From assembly GCA_009801015.1 (NCBI GenBank), contig VHZZ01000114.1, positions 161,588 through 211,481 of the forward strand: 49,894 bases of DNA, written 5' to 3'. Within the stretch, counting starts at the first letter, position 1. The number at the start of each line of letters is the position of its first letter. This stretch comes from Silene noctiflora (Eukaryota; Streptophyta; Magnoliopsida; Caryophyllales; Caryophyllaceae). The notes beneath the pieces were generated by a model that saw nothing but the letters and a program-made list of their open reading frames with translations, made no database searches and had not been told where the DNA came from. The translations under genes were made by a program, and so were the position numbers. This document shows positions 10,723 through 26,860 of the stretch, piece by piece.

Positions 10723-12794
10723 TCAAATGTTGCTCAACAAAGGTGGGTATAAGGAGTAGTCATTATTGATGTGATCTTCCAAGAAACTCATGTCATTGTT
10801 TCCGGGGAAGTCCAAGAGCAGTTGTAAAGCCGACTCTGATGAATCGTCAACTTCGTCTGTACAAGAAGAATATGATCTTGCATTTAAAAGCACGACTTGG
10901 GATTTTGAGTCCTTGCACTCTGGATCTTCATCTTGGATTCTTTCTGGTTTTGAATCTCTGCATGTATCAACTGTGAGACCGGAATTTGAAGCACCTTTTG
11001 TAGAAGACGATGCTTGAGAAACTGGGCTTGGGCATATACTCATATCAGCATTTCCCTTTAAGTCGACCTTTCGAAAGGATTCTCCCACTTCTGAGTTCCA
11101 GAGTTGGAGGAAGAAGTCTGAATCAGAGAATGCTGATGACTGTGGATTATATATCAGGGACTCACGTGACAGCCGAGCCTCTGCTTCAAGTCTAGCACTC
11201 TCCCATTGAGCCATGTGACGGGTTGAAGGCGATGCTTGAGACTTCGAAGATGGCCCACATGATATGGAAGCTGGTTCGTGAGTTTGAGGGTCCAGACCCA
11301 TGCTCACTAGCCGTTTCTTCAGGTGGGTGTTCCACAAGTTCTTAATCTCGTTGTCTGTTCTTCCCGGCAATTGAGCAGCAATTGCAGCCCATCTGTACCA
11401 CAAGTTTTCAATCAAAGTTATGATGTGATTATAAGTCATGTGAAATTGAATGAGCAAAGACGACCGTACAGTAGTGTACAGCAACACTGATCCCTTCAGA
11501 AACTACAAACATCAAGAGGTGAAGAAGGGTGTCGATCTGCAAGAATAAATGGCGAGGGAAGAATACCTGTTGCCTAGAATGGCATGAAGCTGCATCACAA
11601 GTTTCTCCTCTTCAACAGTAAACGGGCCACGTTTAATGTCTGGCCTAAGATAATTTGTCCACCGAAGCCTACAACTCTTTCCACACCGCTGAAGACCTGC
11701 AAGAAATCCCGATCTCAGTCATGTTCAGCAGTCTTGAACAATACTTGCAGATTGTATGAAGTTCTCATTTTTGTTTACAGCTTTATTCTCGCTTGTGTTT
11801 CATTCATCCTTAGGTCTACAGACTACAACGAACATCGCGAGCAGGGCTAGCAGTAGCAATGCATTCACAATGATCTCTTGCTCATACACTATCATATTCA
11901 TACATTCATACATCTAGTAGATTGTACTGTCATACAGTCATTCACTTCCATTTACAGTCAGATCATTTGGTACCATTTTTCGTCGAATTCAGCTCAATTA
12001 GGTGCATATTCAGAGAATTAAACATTCACTCTGAAAAACAGGTGAAAATAAACAACTGCTTTCGACTTCTTGAATACTTCAAAAAGTTACAGCCTAAATC
12101 TGGTATAAAACACAAGAAATTTCACTATTTTACAGACAAATCGATTACTATTTCCGACTTAACTATATATATAATGTTACTTCAATTAGATTGTTTGCTA
12201 AATAAGCCACAAGATTTGTTCATCAAAAATAGAACTATTCAGAAATAACAAAGATATTGTCCAACTGAAAGTCACTACTTGTCAGTTTTACAAGCTCAAA
12301 ATCTCACTAAACAAAGTGCTCCAATGACATTATGGAAAAACAAATCCATTGACATTCAGCAGAATACCATTGTCGCGTTGAGCAAGGCCCCGGTCCCTAG
12401 ATTTTACATTTACAGTAATAGTTCTATGTAATATTCGCCACCCCTTATAATAATTTTTTGTCAAGGACTTGCATCCGAACCCATTAATCTTTTATTCAGA
12501 TCCGTCACAATTGACATCGTCAATTCAAAACTCATTAAAGTAAATAGAGATACGGAAAACACACCTCACAAGTTGCAATGTGGATATGAAAGGTGAACAA
12601 ATAACTGAGACGGAAACAACACTAACTAGAGTAAGTGAGTAACAAGAGATGAAAAGATTACCAGCATTTTTCGGAAGAGAACGCCAATTACCATGACCAT
12701 GATGATTAACATAATTCATAAGAAGTTCATCTTCTTCAGAACTCCATGGACCTTTCTTCATACCTTGTTTATCACAACAAGGTGCTCTTCCCAT
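10723..12794 (-). CDS. MYB17: R2R3-MYB transcription factor, subgroup 9, MYB17-like
   Basis: The coding sequence joins complement(12662..12794, 11567..11696, 10723..11392) and gives 310 residues. Exons of 133 and 130 bp with this phase are the usual R2R3-MYB pattern. R2 (about 13-63) has the W17/W37/W57 spacing, and R3 (about 66-114) contains [20 protein letters not shown]. The bHLH-interaction motif in R3 is not intact, so it probably acts without R-like bHLH partners. Past the DNA-binding domain, [18 protein letters not shown] is the subgroup 9 signature. [19 protein letters not shown] and the C-terminal [18 protein letters not shown] favour MYB17 over the MIXTA-like MYB16/MYB106. In Arabidopsis, MYB17 (LMI2) is a nuclear factor acting downstream of LEAFY in meristem identity; members of this subgroup also shape epidermal cells. 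Start chosen: the conserved [10 protein letters not shown] tandem array lies immediately upstream. Confidence 0.93.
11393..11566 (-). other. MYB17-like intron 2
   Basis: This is a short GT-AG intron (AACAG|GTATTC ... GGTACAG|ATGG). It splits the codon of the Arg in GNRW, a position conserved in R2R3-MYB genes. Intron 1 (11697-12661) is about 965 bp and holds no recognisable element. Confidence 0.85.
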
Positions 12795-12879
12795 TTTATT
12801 TTTCACTTTTTCTCCAAACTTTCAGTAGTCAAATGAAAAAAATCAAAAGAGAGTTTAATGAAGTGACTGCAAAATAATG

Positions 12880-13975
12880 AAAATACAGTAGTACTGCAAC
12901 ACTACAAACTATATTTAATGCAACCCAAAAAAAAAAAATATATATAAAAAAAAAAATTCAATCTTTAAGCTTTAAATTCAGGGAAAGTCCCTTTCTTTTG
13001 GGTCAGATCACCTTACAGTAAGAAAAGACGTCAATAATTATTGTGTAAAATCGTTTTAGACTGTTTTTCTTACGACCGTTTTATCAGTAGTAATGCAACA
13101 CTACAACTATAACTAATGTAACCTAGAAAAAAAAAAGACTCAATCTTTGAGCTTTAAATTCAAGAAAAGTCCCTTTTTTATAGGGTCAGATCACCCTGCA
13201 GGGAAAAAAAAAAGACGTCAATAATCATTGTGTAAGACCGTTTTAGACTGTTTTTCTTATGTTGTAAGACGGTTATATTAGTAGTAGTACTGCAACACTA
13301 CAACTGTTATTAATGTAACCCACAAAACAAAGACTCAATCTTTGAGCTTTAAATTCATGAAAAGTCCCTTTTTCTTTTTTCAGATCACCCTACAGGTAAA
13401 ACAAACAACGATAATTATTGTGTAAGACCGTTTTAGACTGTTTTTCTTAAGCAGTAAGACGGTTTTATTAGTAATACTGCAACACTACAACTGTAACTAA
13501 TGGAACCCACACAAAAAAAAGACTCAATATTTGAGCTTTAAATTCATGAAAAGTCCCTTTTTCTAGGGTCGGATCACCCTACAGGGGAAAAAAGATGACG
13601 ATAATTATTGTGCAAGACCGTTTTAGACTGTTTTTCTTAAGCAGTAAGACGGTTTTATTAGTAATACTGCAACACTACAACTGTAACTAATATAACCCAC
13701 AAAAAAAAGACTCAATCTTTGAGCATTAAATTCATAAAAAGTCCTTCTTTTAGGGTCAGATCACCCTGCAGGCAAAAAAAAAAAAAAAAAAAAAAGACGA
13801 AAATTATTTTAGAAGACGGTTTTAGACTGTTTTTCATACGCTGTAAAACGGTTTTATAATGAAAAGTCCCTTTCTTTTTTAGGGATCACCCTGAAGTTTC
13901 AAAAAAAGACGACAATAGTTATTATGTAAGACGGTTTTAGACTGGTTTTCATACACTGTAAGACGGTTTAATTAC
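12880..13975. repeat. Tandem array of about 190-200 bp units upstream of MYB17-like gene
   Basis: Five near-complete units start near 12891, 13091, 13288, 13474 and 13664, at spacings of about 186-200 bp, followed by one or two shortened units up to about 13975. Each unit carries the same ordered landmarks: ACTGCAACACTACAA, ACTCAATCTTTGAGC, TTTAAATTCATGAAAAGTCC, GGTCAGATCACC and an A-run, then AAGACCGTTTTAGACTG and TAAGACGGTTTTA. The last pair forms a small inverted repeat. The array begins about 90 bp upstream of the MYB start codon, so it occupies the probable promoter or 5' UTR. Confidence 0.85.
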
Positions 13976-13999
13976 GAAAAGACATAAATGCTCAAGGTG

Positions 14000-15220
14000 A
14001 AATAAATGCATGTATAATGAATGATTGGTAAAAGTGAAGGAGGGTGTTGTCTATCTTTGGAAATAGTGGAAATAATTGTTGTGTGTTAGAAAGATAGAGA
14101 AGAAAGATGAAAATGTAATGTTTGTGAAGTATGATCAGCGAGTTTTATGGTAAGACTGTGCAGGAAAAAAACACAGAGGTGCTCGCTCTTGCATTCAATG
14201 CTTCTGTTTTCCCCTTCTTATATTGCATCACATCATTCTACTGGCCAAGGTAGTATAAGTTTTTTGTTATTTACTATCATGCTACTTGTATTAAATATCG
14301 GTTTTGTTATCGGTCTTGGAATCGGTTGTCACGGTTTAATCTTAAAACCTAATCAGTATTACCTCACATTGACCTTTTATATCAGTATTGTCACAGTTTA
14401 ATCTTGGTCGGTAAATCTCAACTTTTATCAGCAGTGCCTCAAGCCAGATTAATATATCATATTGCTTTTAGAATCAGTCTTGGAATCGGTTGTCACAGTT
14501 TAATCTTGGTTGCTGAATCATAACATAATCATCTATCCTCGAAATGACTAGATTTCACTAAAAACTTTGAAATTCTCATCTGCCAGCAGGGTGAGCGCCC
14601 TGCAAACCATTTTTTTGTAGGATCGTCTTATATTAAATGTTATCGTTATTCGTAAAACGATTATAAGAAGTACAATAATAGGTCATGGAAATGATTGTAA
14701 AGTTGGTTGACACATGATATTACAAAGATTGAAATAATTGAATAAGGTTAAGAGAAATGAATGCAAATTGAGAAGTAATTGCAGAAAAAAAGAGAAGAGT
14801 ATGCATTAAGTTGAAGAAACAAAGCACAATGTCAAAGAACTAACCCAAATTCTCATTGAAGACGGACATTATATCCATCACAAGCAAGCCGCTTTGAAGA
14901 ACTAATTCATTCAATCAAACAAACAAATAAATGTTAACACATGCTTTGATGGTACCACTCTTATTCAATGACCAACACCCTTATTACTAGTTGCTTTACA
15001 AATCATTTTCTTCTTAAGCTTTGGCTTTACTATTACTACAATAAATTTCGAAAAATCGACATCGATCACCAAAGTCTTAATCCCTGTTCTTTTGTACATA
15101 ATTTCAAATTTCAATAGTGTTTGGATAATCGGATCCTATATCTTTTATTCATCTCATTTCATTTTTACTCTTCACTTTAATTACAGTTTAGTTGCGCGAA
15201 TTTTAGTTTAAAGAACGGGA
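14000..15220. other. AT-rich intergenic stretch with a short duplicated motif
   Basis: I see no gene. A motif of about 30 bp containing TCTTGGAATCGGTTGTCAC and then GTTTAATCTT occurs twice in direct orientation, near 14313-14343 and 14478-14506. A related copy lies near 33408-33432, so it is part of a dispersed repeat. Confidence 0.4.
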
Positions 15221-15224
15221 ACGA

Positions 15225-15320
15225 GGCCTTAATCACGTCACAAGATTGCTCGTTGGAGGCTTGAACCTGAGACCCTTGGAATTCCACCCAAGTTTAAACC
15301 ACTAAACTCCACCCATACGA
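15225..15320 (-). mobile_element. Possible tRNA-derived SINE fragment
   Basis: On the minus strand an A-box-like stretch (GGAGTTTAGTGGTTTAAAC) is followed about 25 bp later by a B-box-like GGTTCAAGCC. The spacing resembles an RNA polymerase III internal promoter. A short (AAAT)n stretch lies nearby at about 15342-15363. It is degenerate and has no visible target duplication. Confidence 0.35.
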
Positions 15321-16084
15321 AAACCACAGTCAAGTAGATAAAAATAAATAAATAAATAAATAAAGGAAAAAAGAAAAAAAATAATTAGAGGAAATAGGGA
15401 AGAGTGGGCAAGAAGCAATAAATGGAGATTGAAAGGACGAGAAAAATAAGCAAAACACATTAAATGTGAAGATGACAGGGGTACGGTCACGCATTGCGCC
15501 CCTTCCTCTTTCTTTGCTGCTCAAACAGCACACCACTTGGATTAACTAACCAATTAGTTTCTCTTCAGACGGATCCGGATATAACCGTTTTAAGACGGAC
15601 ATAATCGTCTTCAAATTGCAAAGACTTATTCTTTGACATTGTGTTATCTATCATATTTTACCCGTTTTAAGTTTAGGATGGATATTTCCGTCGTGAATAA
15701 GAATTTGTGTAAATCACGAAGAATGAGAAATATTATAATCTTAGTATTTAGGACTTCCATAATATACATCTTACACAGGATTTGTAGCCCTTGTTTATCC
15801 AAAAATTTAATTGTATGTGAGAATTGTTTGATTCGTAACTATATTATTTGTATCGTTAGAATTATCATAAGCAACGATGTTAGAATGAGGTTCCGGCTTG
15901 TCAACTACGCTCACCACCTCGAACTTCAAGTGCCTCCCATCACGGCACACCTAGTCCTCCCCTTAACCATGGCTAATCCTAGCTAAAAGGATCAAATTCG
16001 TGTAAAACAGTCTCACATATTAACAAACTCGACAATCTTTCACACAACCATAGTATTAATCTCTTATGCTTCGTATATTCTTAT

Positions 16085-16252
16085 TTTAGATGAAGATAAT
16101 CCCTTTTATAGTTACAACTGGTCAAACACTAGACATTTAAATAGACGAGGACAAAACTCGACAACCTAGGTAATAACAAAATTTTGTCCTATCTATCTAA
16201 ATAAGATTGTGTTTGACCAGTTGTAATTATAAAACGGATATCTCCATCTTAA
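16085..16252. mobile_element. Foldback (hairpin) MITE-like element
   Basis: Two arms of about 70 bp are inverted around a short centre. The left arm holds CTTTTATAGTTACAACTGGT and then CAAACAC; the right arm holds the complement GTGTTTGACCAGTTGTAATTATAAAACG. AGGACAAAA / TTTTGTCCT pair nearer the centre. The outer parts (TTTAGATGAAGATA / ATCTCCATCTTAAAG) also pair with mismatches. There is no coding capacity, and the ends are approximate. Confidence 0.65.
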
Positions 16253-16647
16253 AGAAGACTAACTGAAAATGTAGATGATATAGGACGGAAACAGAGAAAT
16301 CGTCCTTTGAAGTGTGCCCGACTTTTGTAATAAATGTGGTCAAAATTGGGGAGGCTAAACAAGGCACATGTCAAAAGTAGCCAGAGAGTAAATGCGAGCA
16401 GTAAAAGAATAGGGGTTTTCACCCAGGTAGGTCATTTGCTTCATTTGAAAGTTTCATCATATGCATCAGCAGCAGCAGGTCTCACCACTGAGCAGATGTT
16501 TTAAGTAATCATAGATTTTAGGTCTCCACAGATAAAAAGCTCATCACGTCAACATTTCCAAAGGACTGTACGGGTCTGGTCTCGACTCTTGATTGATCAA
16601 CAATTCAACATGATGGCTTCATCCGCTAATATTCAAGAAAATGCTCA

Positions 16648-16648
<1 letters not shown>

Positions 16649-16686
<38 letters not shown>
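16649..16686. repeat. (CA)n microsatellite
   Basis: This is an uninterrupted dinucleotide run of about 19 CA units. Confidence 0.97.
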
Positions 16687-16689
<3 letters not shown>

Positions 16690-17169
16690 TTGTTACGTTA
16701 ATGAGGGAGGAGGGGGGATTTTATTCGCGTGTTGGAGTTAAGATGGACTTCTCCTAAATCCATCAACCCGACATGGGAACCAAACAAGGAAGATTATCTC
16801 CCTTCCTTTACCCCATAGATCTTTACCTCAAGTCCCTTCATCCAAAAAAAAGTATGGTCAGCATCCTTCAAAGTAATCCTAAATTACTACGGAGTATAAT
16901 CTAAATTTTGAAAATTATGTGGAGATATTGCTATATAGTGAGCGGAAATAGATGCCACCCTCTTTAGACGAATGAAAACCAGCAATACAAGGGGTTTCAG
17001 AATCTAATAGATTGCTCAAACGAGTGCATTTTATTTCAAGCACGGAGGCAAAGGGCCTTAGTCTAAAGATAGGTCGGGAGGAACAAAAACAAACATAGAA
17101 AAGGCGAATGCAACATAACAGTCGAGAAACCTATGATGTGCGTGACTCAAAACATCATGACCTGACTTC

Positions 17170-18438
17170 ACGAACACTAAATCCTTGAAATTTTATTCGA
17201 TGTACTTAGTTTTGTCGAGAAACAAAAGTAGCAGAAGACATCCCATGAGATCAGCACAAAGCGATTCCTGAATAGGAGACACATACGATACCACCCAAGA
17301 TCTTCTACAGCCACAATCCTGATATCTACATGAGCAAATTCAATCTTGATCATATAACTGCAAAGGAATATATCAAAATCCGTCAAAACAATTCTGGAGA
17401 CTGGAAGTCACTGAAGAACATAACATTGCCCACGGAAGTGTAACAAAAATTGTTCCAATAAGAAGCTCATCAACAAAAACATTAACCTGGTACCTCAAGG
17501 GGTTCTACAAATGTGGGGGTAAGTTGGGTCGGATGTCTGAAGTCCAACCCATATGTTAACAACACCGAGGTTTCAAGTTGATCAATAATGAAAAGTGCAT
17601 CAAATGACTGGTACTTTACAATAATAGAAGCACGATAAGCTTAATTAGTCATTTGGTTTATTCCATCGTAACACATAACCAAAAAAAAGGAAATCTTTAA
17701 AGCAATTTTCACCACAATCAGAAAAAATCAACAGGTGCTCAAAGATCACCAGAAAGGAAGTCCCAGCTCTAGTACGTTTCCTTACCCCCTATCTTAACAC
17801 CCACCCACAGGTGCTCACAAGATCAAACCTTATGAATAACGGTACAGGATTGTGCAGTGAAAGAATATTGGGATATAGTACAAGTGTACAACTGAATCCC
17901 TTAAGATAGGCCTAGACGTAAAGAAAAGCAATAAATCTCATTCTTACAGCTGCCTTTAAAAAGGCTGGATGTGGTCTACTCTTATCAACAAACTAATTTG
18001 TGCTTCTAATTCTTGATCAACTCTCCAATAGTCAAAACTAAACCAATGAAGGTGCAAAATGATGTAGTTCCAAAACTACAAGGTAATAATGACACACATT
18101 CAATAGCTGCAGTCAGAAGACTCTCTGCAGCGTACAACATTCAGTAAATCTTTAAAAAGGAAAAAAAAAACATACAAGATTCATAATGCAAATAGAAATA
18201 TAGGTGAGAGATGCATAATAAGCTGGCAAAGGCACAAGTTGATGTCATTAATGCCTTAGAAGCTTCAAGCTCGGGTAATTAAAGTCACAAACATGAACTC
18301 CAAAAAAGTCATCCTATGTCAAAACTTAATTGTTAAAACTTGGAAGGTATCTTAACGATGATGTTAGGCTTGAATGGAACACTTACCATGGTCAATAACC
18401 GTTCACCCAAGCAGCAGCTGACTAATGGAACCAACTAT
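17170..18438 (-). other. Probable 3' UTR and downstream region of the DEAD-box helicase gene
   Basis: This lies downstream of the helicase stop codon and holds no conserved coding sequence. An AATAAA signal on the minus strand near 17195-17200 could mark a distal poly(A) site. A decayed SINE copy (about 17488-17590) lies within it. Transcript borders cannot be fixed from sequence alone. Confidence 0.35.
17488..17590 (-). mobile_element. Decayed poly-T-type SINE copy
   Basis: The order of short blocks (TACCTCAAGGGGTTCTACAA, GGGGGTAAG, GGGTCGGATGT, then AACAACAC and GAGGTTTC) matches the reverse complement of the better preserved SINE at 33135-33284. It is strongly diverged and without a clear tail. 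Confidence 0.45.
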
Positions 18439-23466
<5,028 letters not shown>

Positions 23467-23489
23467 CGTCGACTAAATTTTCTTAAATT

Positions 23490-23516
23490 AACCCTAGCGC
23501 TAACCCTAACCCTAAA
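23490..23516 (-). promoter_or_regulatory. Telo-box cluster in 5' leader of the RH6-like gene
   Basis: Three AACCCTA-type units (AACCCTAGCGCTAACCCTAA followed by CCCTAA) lie about 25-50 bp upstream of the start codon. In plants, short interstitial telomere motifs in promoters and leaders are common in genes for translation and growth and bind telobox proteins. The role here is inferred. Confidence 0.55.
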
Positions 23517-24029
23517 ATTACGCGAAATTGAGGGAGTAATTCGAACAATTCTAACCTAATCTTCTACAATTATCTATACAATCGATTAATCGAAAGATTT
23601 GGGGGGGAAATCGATCTTCAATAACGGACGTCGGCAAAAAAATAAATTCCGCTATTTCGAAAGATTCTCAGATCTGTACTCTAATGACTATCTGTATCTC
23701 ACTAATTGGGTTAATTCTAGAATTAATTTGATTTAGGGTTTCGATAATTGAGGAAGTATGTTTGCGGATTTGAAATTGAAATTATGAAGAATTTGAGAAT
23801 TTCATGATTCGATTCGGAGCGAAGAGATTAGTAGATTAGGGTTTTTGTAATCAATTGGAAAGGGAATCAAAGATTGTGAAGAAATAAGAAAAGGGGAATT
23901 TCTTGGTTTTTGGTAGAAGGAAATTGGGGATTTAATTTTGCGAGTATTTCTTTTAATCAAGTTTTTATCTATGATGGTGTGATTATGTGAAGTGATGTTT
24001 GTGTATTTAGAGGTTGATTGAGGCGGAGG

Positions 24030-24332
24030 TAGGGGTGGTCAAATACTCAAATCTCGAGGCCGACTCGGACCCAACTCGTCCCTCGGGTCGATTTCCACCC
24101 GGATTGTCTGGCTCACACTGGCTTGGCTCAACTAACAAAGATAAGGGTTGAACCTGAGACGACCAAATTCTACCCGTCCTCAACCCACCCCTTGACCCTG
24201 CCCGGGCCGATTCCGGGTCCAACCCCACTAGGCCAGGCTGACCCGTCCTCCATCTCGGGCCGGTTCTGGGTTCACCTATCCCAATCGAGCTTGCTCCTTG
24301 GTTAGCCCGGGATGAATGTTTGACCACCCATG
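24030..24332. mobile_element. Non-autonomous hAT-like MITE, GC-rich
   Basis: The left terminus TAGGGGTGGTCAAATACTC and the inverted right terminus CATGGGTGGTCAAACATTC form imperfect terminal inverted repeats of hAT type. The flanking 8-mers GGCGGAGG (24022-24029) and GATGGAGG (24333-24340) differ only by two transitions, consistent with an aged 8-bp target duplication. The interior is clearly richer in G+C than its surroundings and non-coding; the open frame across it is chance. It lies about 560 bp upstream of the RH6-like start codon. Confidence 0.6.
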
Positions 24333-24626
24333 GATGGAGGTAATTTAAAAACGGGTTTATTTAAGTTGAAAGGTTTTGATTTTGTGGTGATTTGTATTTG
24401 GTTTAATTTAAATCTAAAACGTAATGGTAACAGATAGTAAAATGATAAAATAAATAATATTTCTCTTTTTTGGTGAATAGAAGCGAGATTAACCCAAATC
24501 TTGAGTACAAACAAACGTAAATAAGACTATAAAGCATGAACCAAGTTATGTCACCCACGTCTTGATGCATCAAAAGAATAGATGATTTGGCATATTCGAC
24601 TTCTCAATAATAAGCAATTGTTACCA

Positions 24627-24785
24627 AAGTTGGCTGGTGTGAGTGGTAAGGGCTCTCATCTGTTAAACAAGTGGTCAGGGGTTCGATTCCTGACTCTTGC
24701 GAATGAAAAGGCCAAAGTTGGGAGGGGTCAACCCATTAAATTGCCTTCAGTACCCCGAACGAGATTAAATGAAATAAAACTCTAA
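24627..24785 (+). mobile_element. tRNA-derived SINE
   Basis: An A-box-like segment (TGGCTGGTGTGAGTGG, near 24630) and a B box (GGTTCGATTCC, 24680-24690) are spaced like an RNA polymerase III promoter. The part between resembles a tRNA with a damaged cloverleaf, and an unrelated body follows (GGGAGGGGTCAACCC). I judge it a SINE head rather than a functional tRNA because the acceptor arms do not pair. The right end is approximate. Confidence 0.55.
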
Positions 24786-25465
24786 CTTCCACGGAGCAGA
24801 TGATAAAAGATTTGCAAATTTGAATCAGATACAAGTGTACCATAGGAAAGACTTGTTTTATGTTCATAAGGCTTTTACCGCTTCAGAATCAATTTGTATG
24901 ATAAGGTGCGTAAACTTGGGATTATTTATAGTTAACTTCAAAACTCGTCTCAATGCCATAAGTTCCGCTCGAGTCACCATATTTCCGGATGAATCACGAA
25001 AAATTCCACCTGCCCCGGATCAACTTGGGTTTCTTTTTTATGCTCCGGCAATATTGAGAACACAAGCCATGATAGGATAACTACGTGGAATGATTGGAAA
25101 TATACGGATTATGATTTTTTTTCTTACTAAAAGTTGGCGAATAGGTTGAACCTGTTATTTTTTAGTTATTATTTAGGGTCAGTTGATTTTCTTATTTTCA
25201 ATGGGTAGTCTTCACCCTCGGTATTTGCACTCAACGCTAGACCAACTTTTGCATTTTTGTTTTCCAACTTAGTTGTTTAAAATTGGCTATTCGACACGCT
25301 GAATTTGCCAACAAAATCATTACTTGTCAAAAACTTGGCATTAACATTTCAATACATGTCAACTTAAATATCAAAAAGAGAAATATGTTTTTCAATTTTT
25401 GCCAATGGACTACAAAAAGCTAAACAATATTTAATCACACACATATAAGAGGAGATGATTTGGAA
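24786..25465. other. Intergenic stretch without recognised genes
   Basis: I find no conserved coding sequence. The part near 24930-25080 resembles decayed retroelement sequence on the minus strand, but no domain could be named. Confidence 0.35.
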
Positions 25466-25600
25466 AATCTTAATTATATTGACAATAGTTACAACTTTTT
25501 TATAATACAAGTAATCTAGGTTATAAAAACTACTTAGATACAAAAGATATGGAAACTAAATACAAGATAGAAATAAATAACAAAAAAATATAGAATAATA
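25466..25600 (-). repeat. LTR-like direct repeat, left copy (copia 2)
   Basis: This matches 26699-26860 in the same orientation at high identity, sharing CTTAATTATATTGACAATAG, CTAGGTTATAAAAACTACT and the AAC-rich segment that follows. It adjoins the end of the copia RNase H fragment, as a 3' LTR start on the minus strand would. Confidence 0.65.
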
Positions 25601-26698
25601 CGCCCCACAAGTTGGACAATCCGGAGGATAGACCAATCTTGGACAACAAAAGACCGAATCGAGGTCGGGGCAACGACTTCGCTAGAGTATCAGCAAGCAG
25701 ATCGGCCCTGTGAACATGCTGAATTCGTAACAACTTGTTGCGGACATGCTCTCTTACAAAATTAAAATATAGGGCAACATGTTTCATCCGTGGGTGAAGC
25801 CCGGGTATTCAGAATAATGAGTAGCACCTATATTATCATAGTAAACAATTGGAACTAACGAGCGAGCAAGAAAGCGAGAGCTTATGCAATAATGATCGAA
25901 CCTATAAGAGCTCGGCGGTGACATCTGCAATTGCTCGAAATTCCGCTCTAGTAGATGAACAAGCTAAAGTATGTTGCTTCCGAGAGACACGAGAAATAGG
26001 ATTTGGACCGAGAAAGACAATTTAACCGATCGAAATGTAATCATCGTTGTCACTTGCCTAATCAACATCGTAAAAGGCGTGAAGAGAGAGCGAAGTGGCT
26101 TTACGTAATTGAAGACCAAGAGTGAGAGTACCAAGATACCATAATAAATGTTTTAAAGTTGAACAATGACAGTCTTTCAGATCATGAAGAATATAAGCAA
26201 GTTTATTGACAGTGAAGGCGATATCAGGTTGAGTAAGGGAAATGTATTGAATGAAGCTTATGATGGCCCGGTAGTCATAATTGTTAACAATGGTAGGATC
26301 GGTCGATTTGGTGAGGGGAGGGACATAAGGGGTGAGGGAAGTATGAGTAGGTTTGCAATCAAAGAGATTGTGACGGGTAAGGAAATTGGCAATGTATTTT
26401 GTTTGGGTAAGACGTAGGCCATGGGTGGTGGGAGTGACATCAATACCTACAAAATACGATGGAAGACCAAGATCTTTCAACGAGAAACGGTTATTTATGC
26501 TTTGAAGAAAGTGATTGAGATGAGATGTAGAGGAGCTTGTGACGATAAGTAAATCAATTTAGACTAATAGATATAAAGAGTAAGAAGGGCGTGTGAGGAT
26601 GAAGAAAGATGGGTCAGAGATGAAGTTTGTAAACCCGAATACTAGAAGGAAAGTACGAAATTCGTTCCGTAAGTTATATAAGAGAAGAACACGCTTTG
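25601..26698 (-). pseudogene. Second Ty1/copia pol fragment (reverse transcriptase and RNase H)
   Basis: The upstream part (about 26480-26058, minus strand) reads MKDLGLPSYFVGID, then RLTQTKYI and DYRAIISFIQYISLTQPDIA. These are the conserved late RT blocks of copia elements, but with key changes (FIQYISLTQPDIA is a decayed form of the usual motif). The downstream part (25787-25620) reads KHVALYFNFVREHV and DLLADTLAKSLPRPRF, the end of RNase H. Frameshifts and stops separate them. It belongs to a different copia lineage from the fragment at 6190-6935. Its 5' portion, from the LTR to mid-RT, is missing. Confidence 0.85.
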
Positions 26699-26860
26699 AA
26701 AAGCTTAATTATATTGACAATAGTTACAACCTATTTATAATACAAGCAATCTAGGTTATAAAAACTACTAGATACCAAAAATATGAAAACTAATTACAAG
26801 ATAAAAATGAATAACAAAAAGATATACAAAGATATAACATAATATTACAAACTTGAAGGC
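26699..26860 (-). repeat. LTR-like direct repeat, right copy (copia 2)
   Basis: This is the direct-repeat partner of 25466-25600. It is joined straight to mid-RT sequence at about 26698, which implies that the leader, gag, integrase and first part of RT were deleted between this LTR and the remaining pol. Confidence 0.65.

Noticed and set aside
12880..13975. CRISPR-like or satellite array
   Set aside because: The units are long, diverged and contiguous without spacers, and the host is a plant nuclear genome. It is a local tandem duplication.
24007..24327. 106-codon minus-strand open frame
   Set aside because: It coincides with the GC-rich hAT-like MITE, and low stop frequency there follows from composition.
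24627..24700. Functional tRNA gene
   Set aside because: A and B boxes are present but the acceptor and D arms do not pair and a non-tRNA body follows, so a SINE head fits better.
26166..26417. 83-codon plus-strand open frame
   Set aside because: It is the antisense of the second copia reverse transcriptase fragment.
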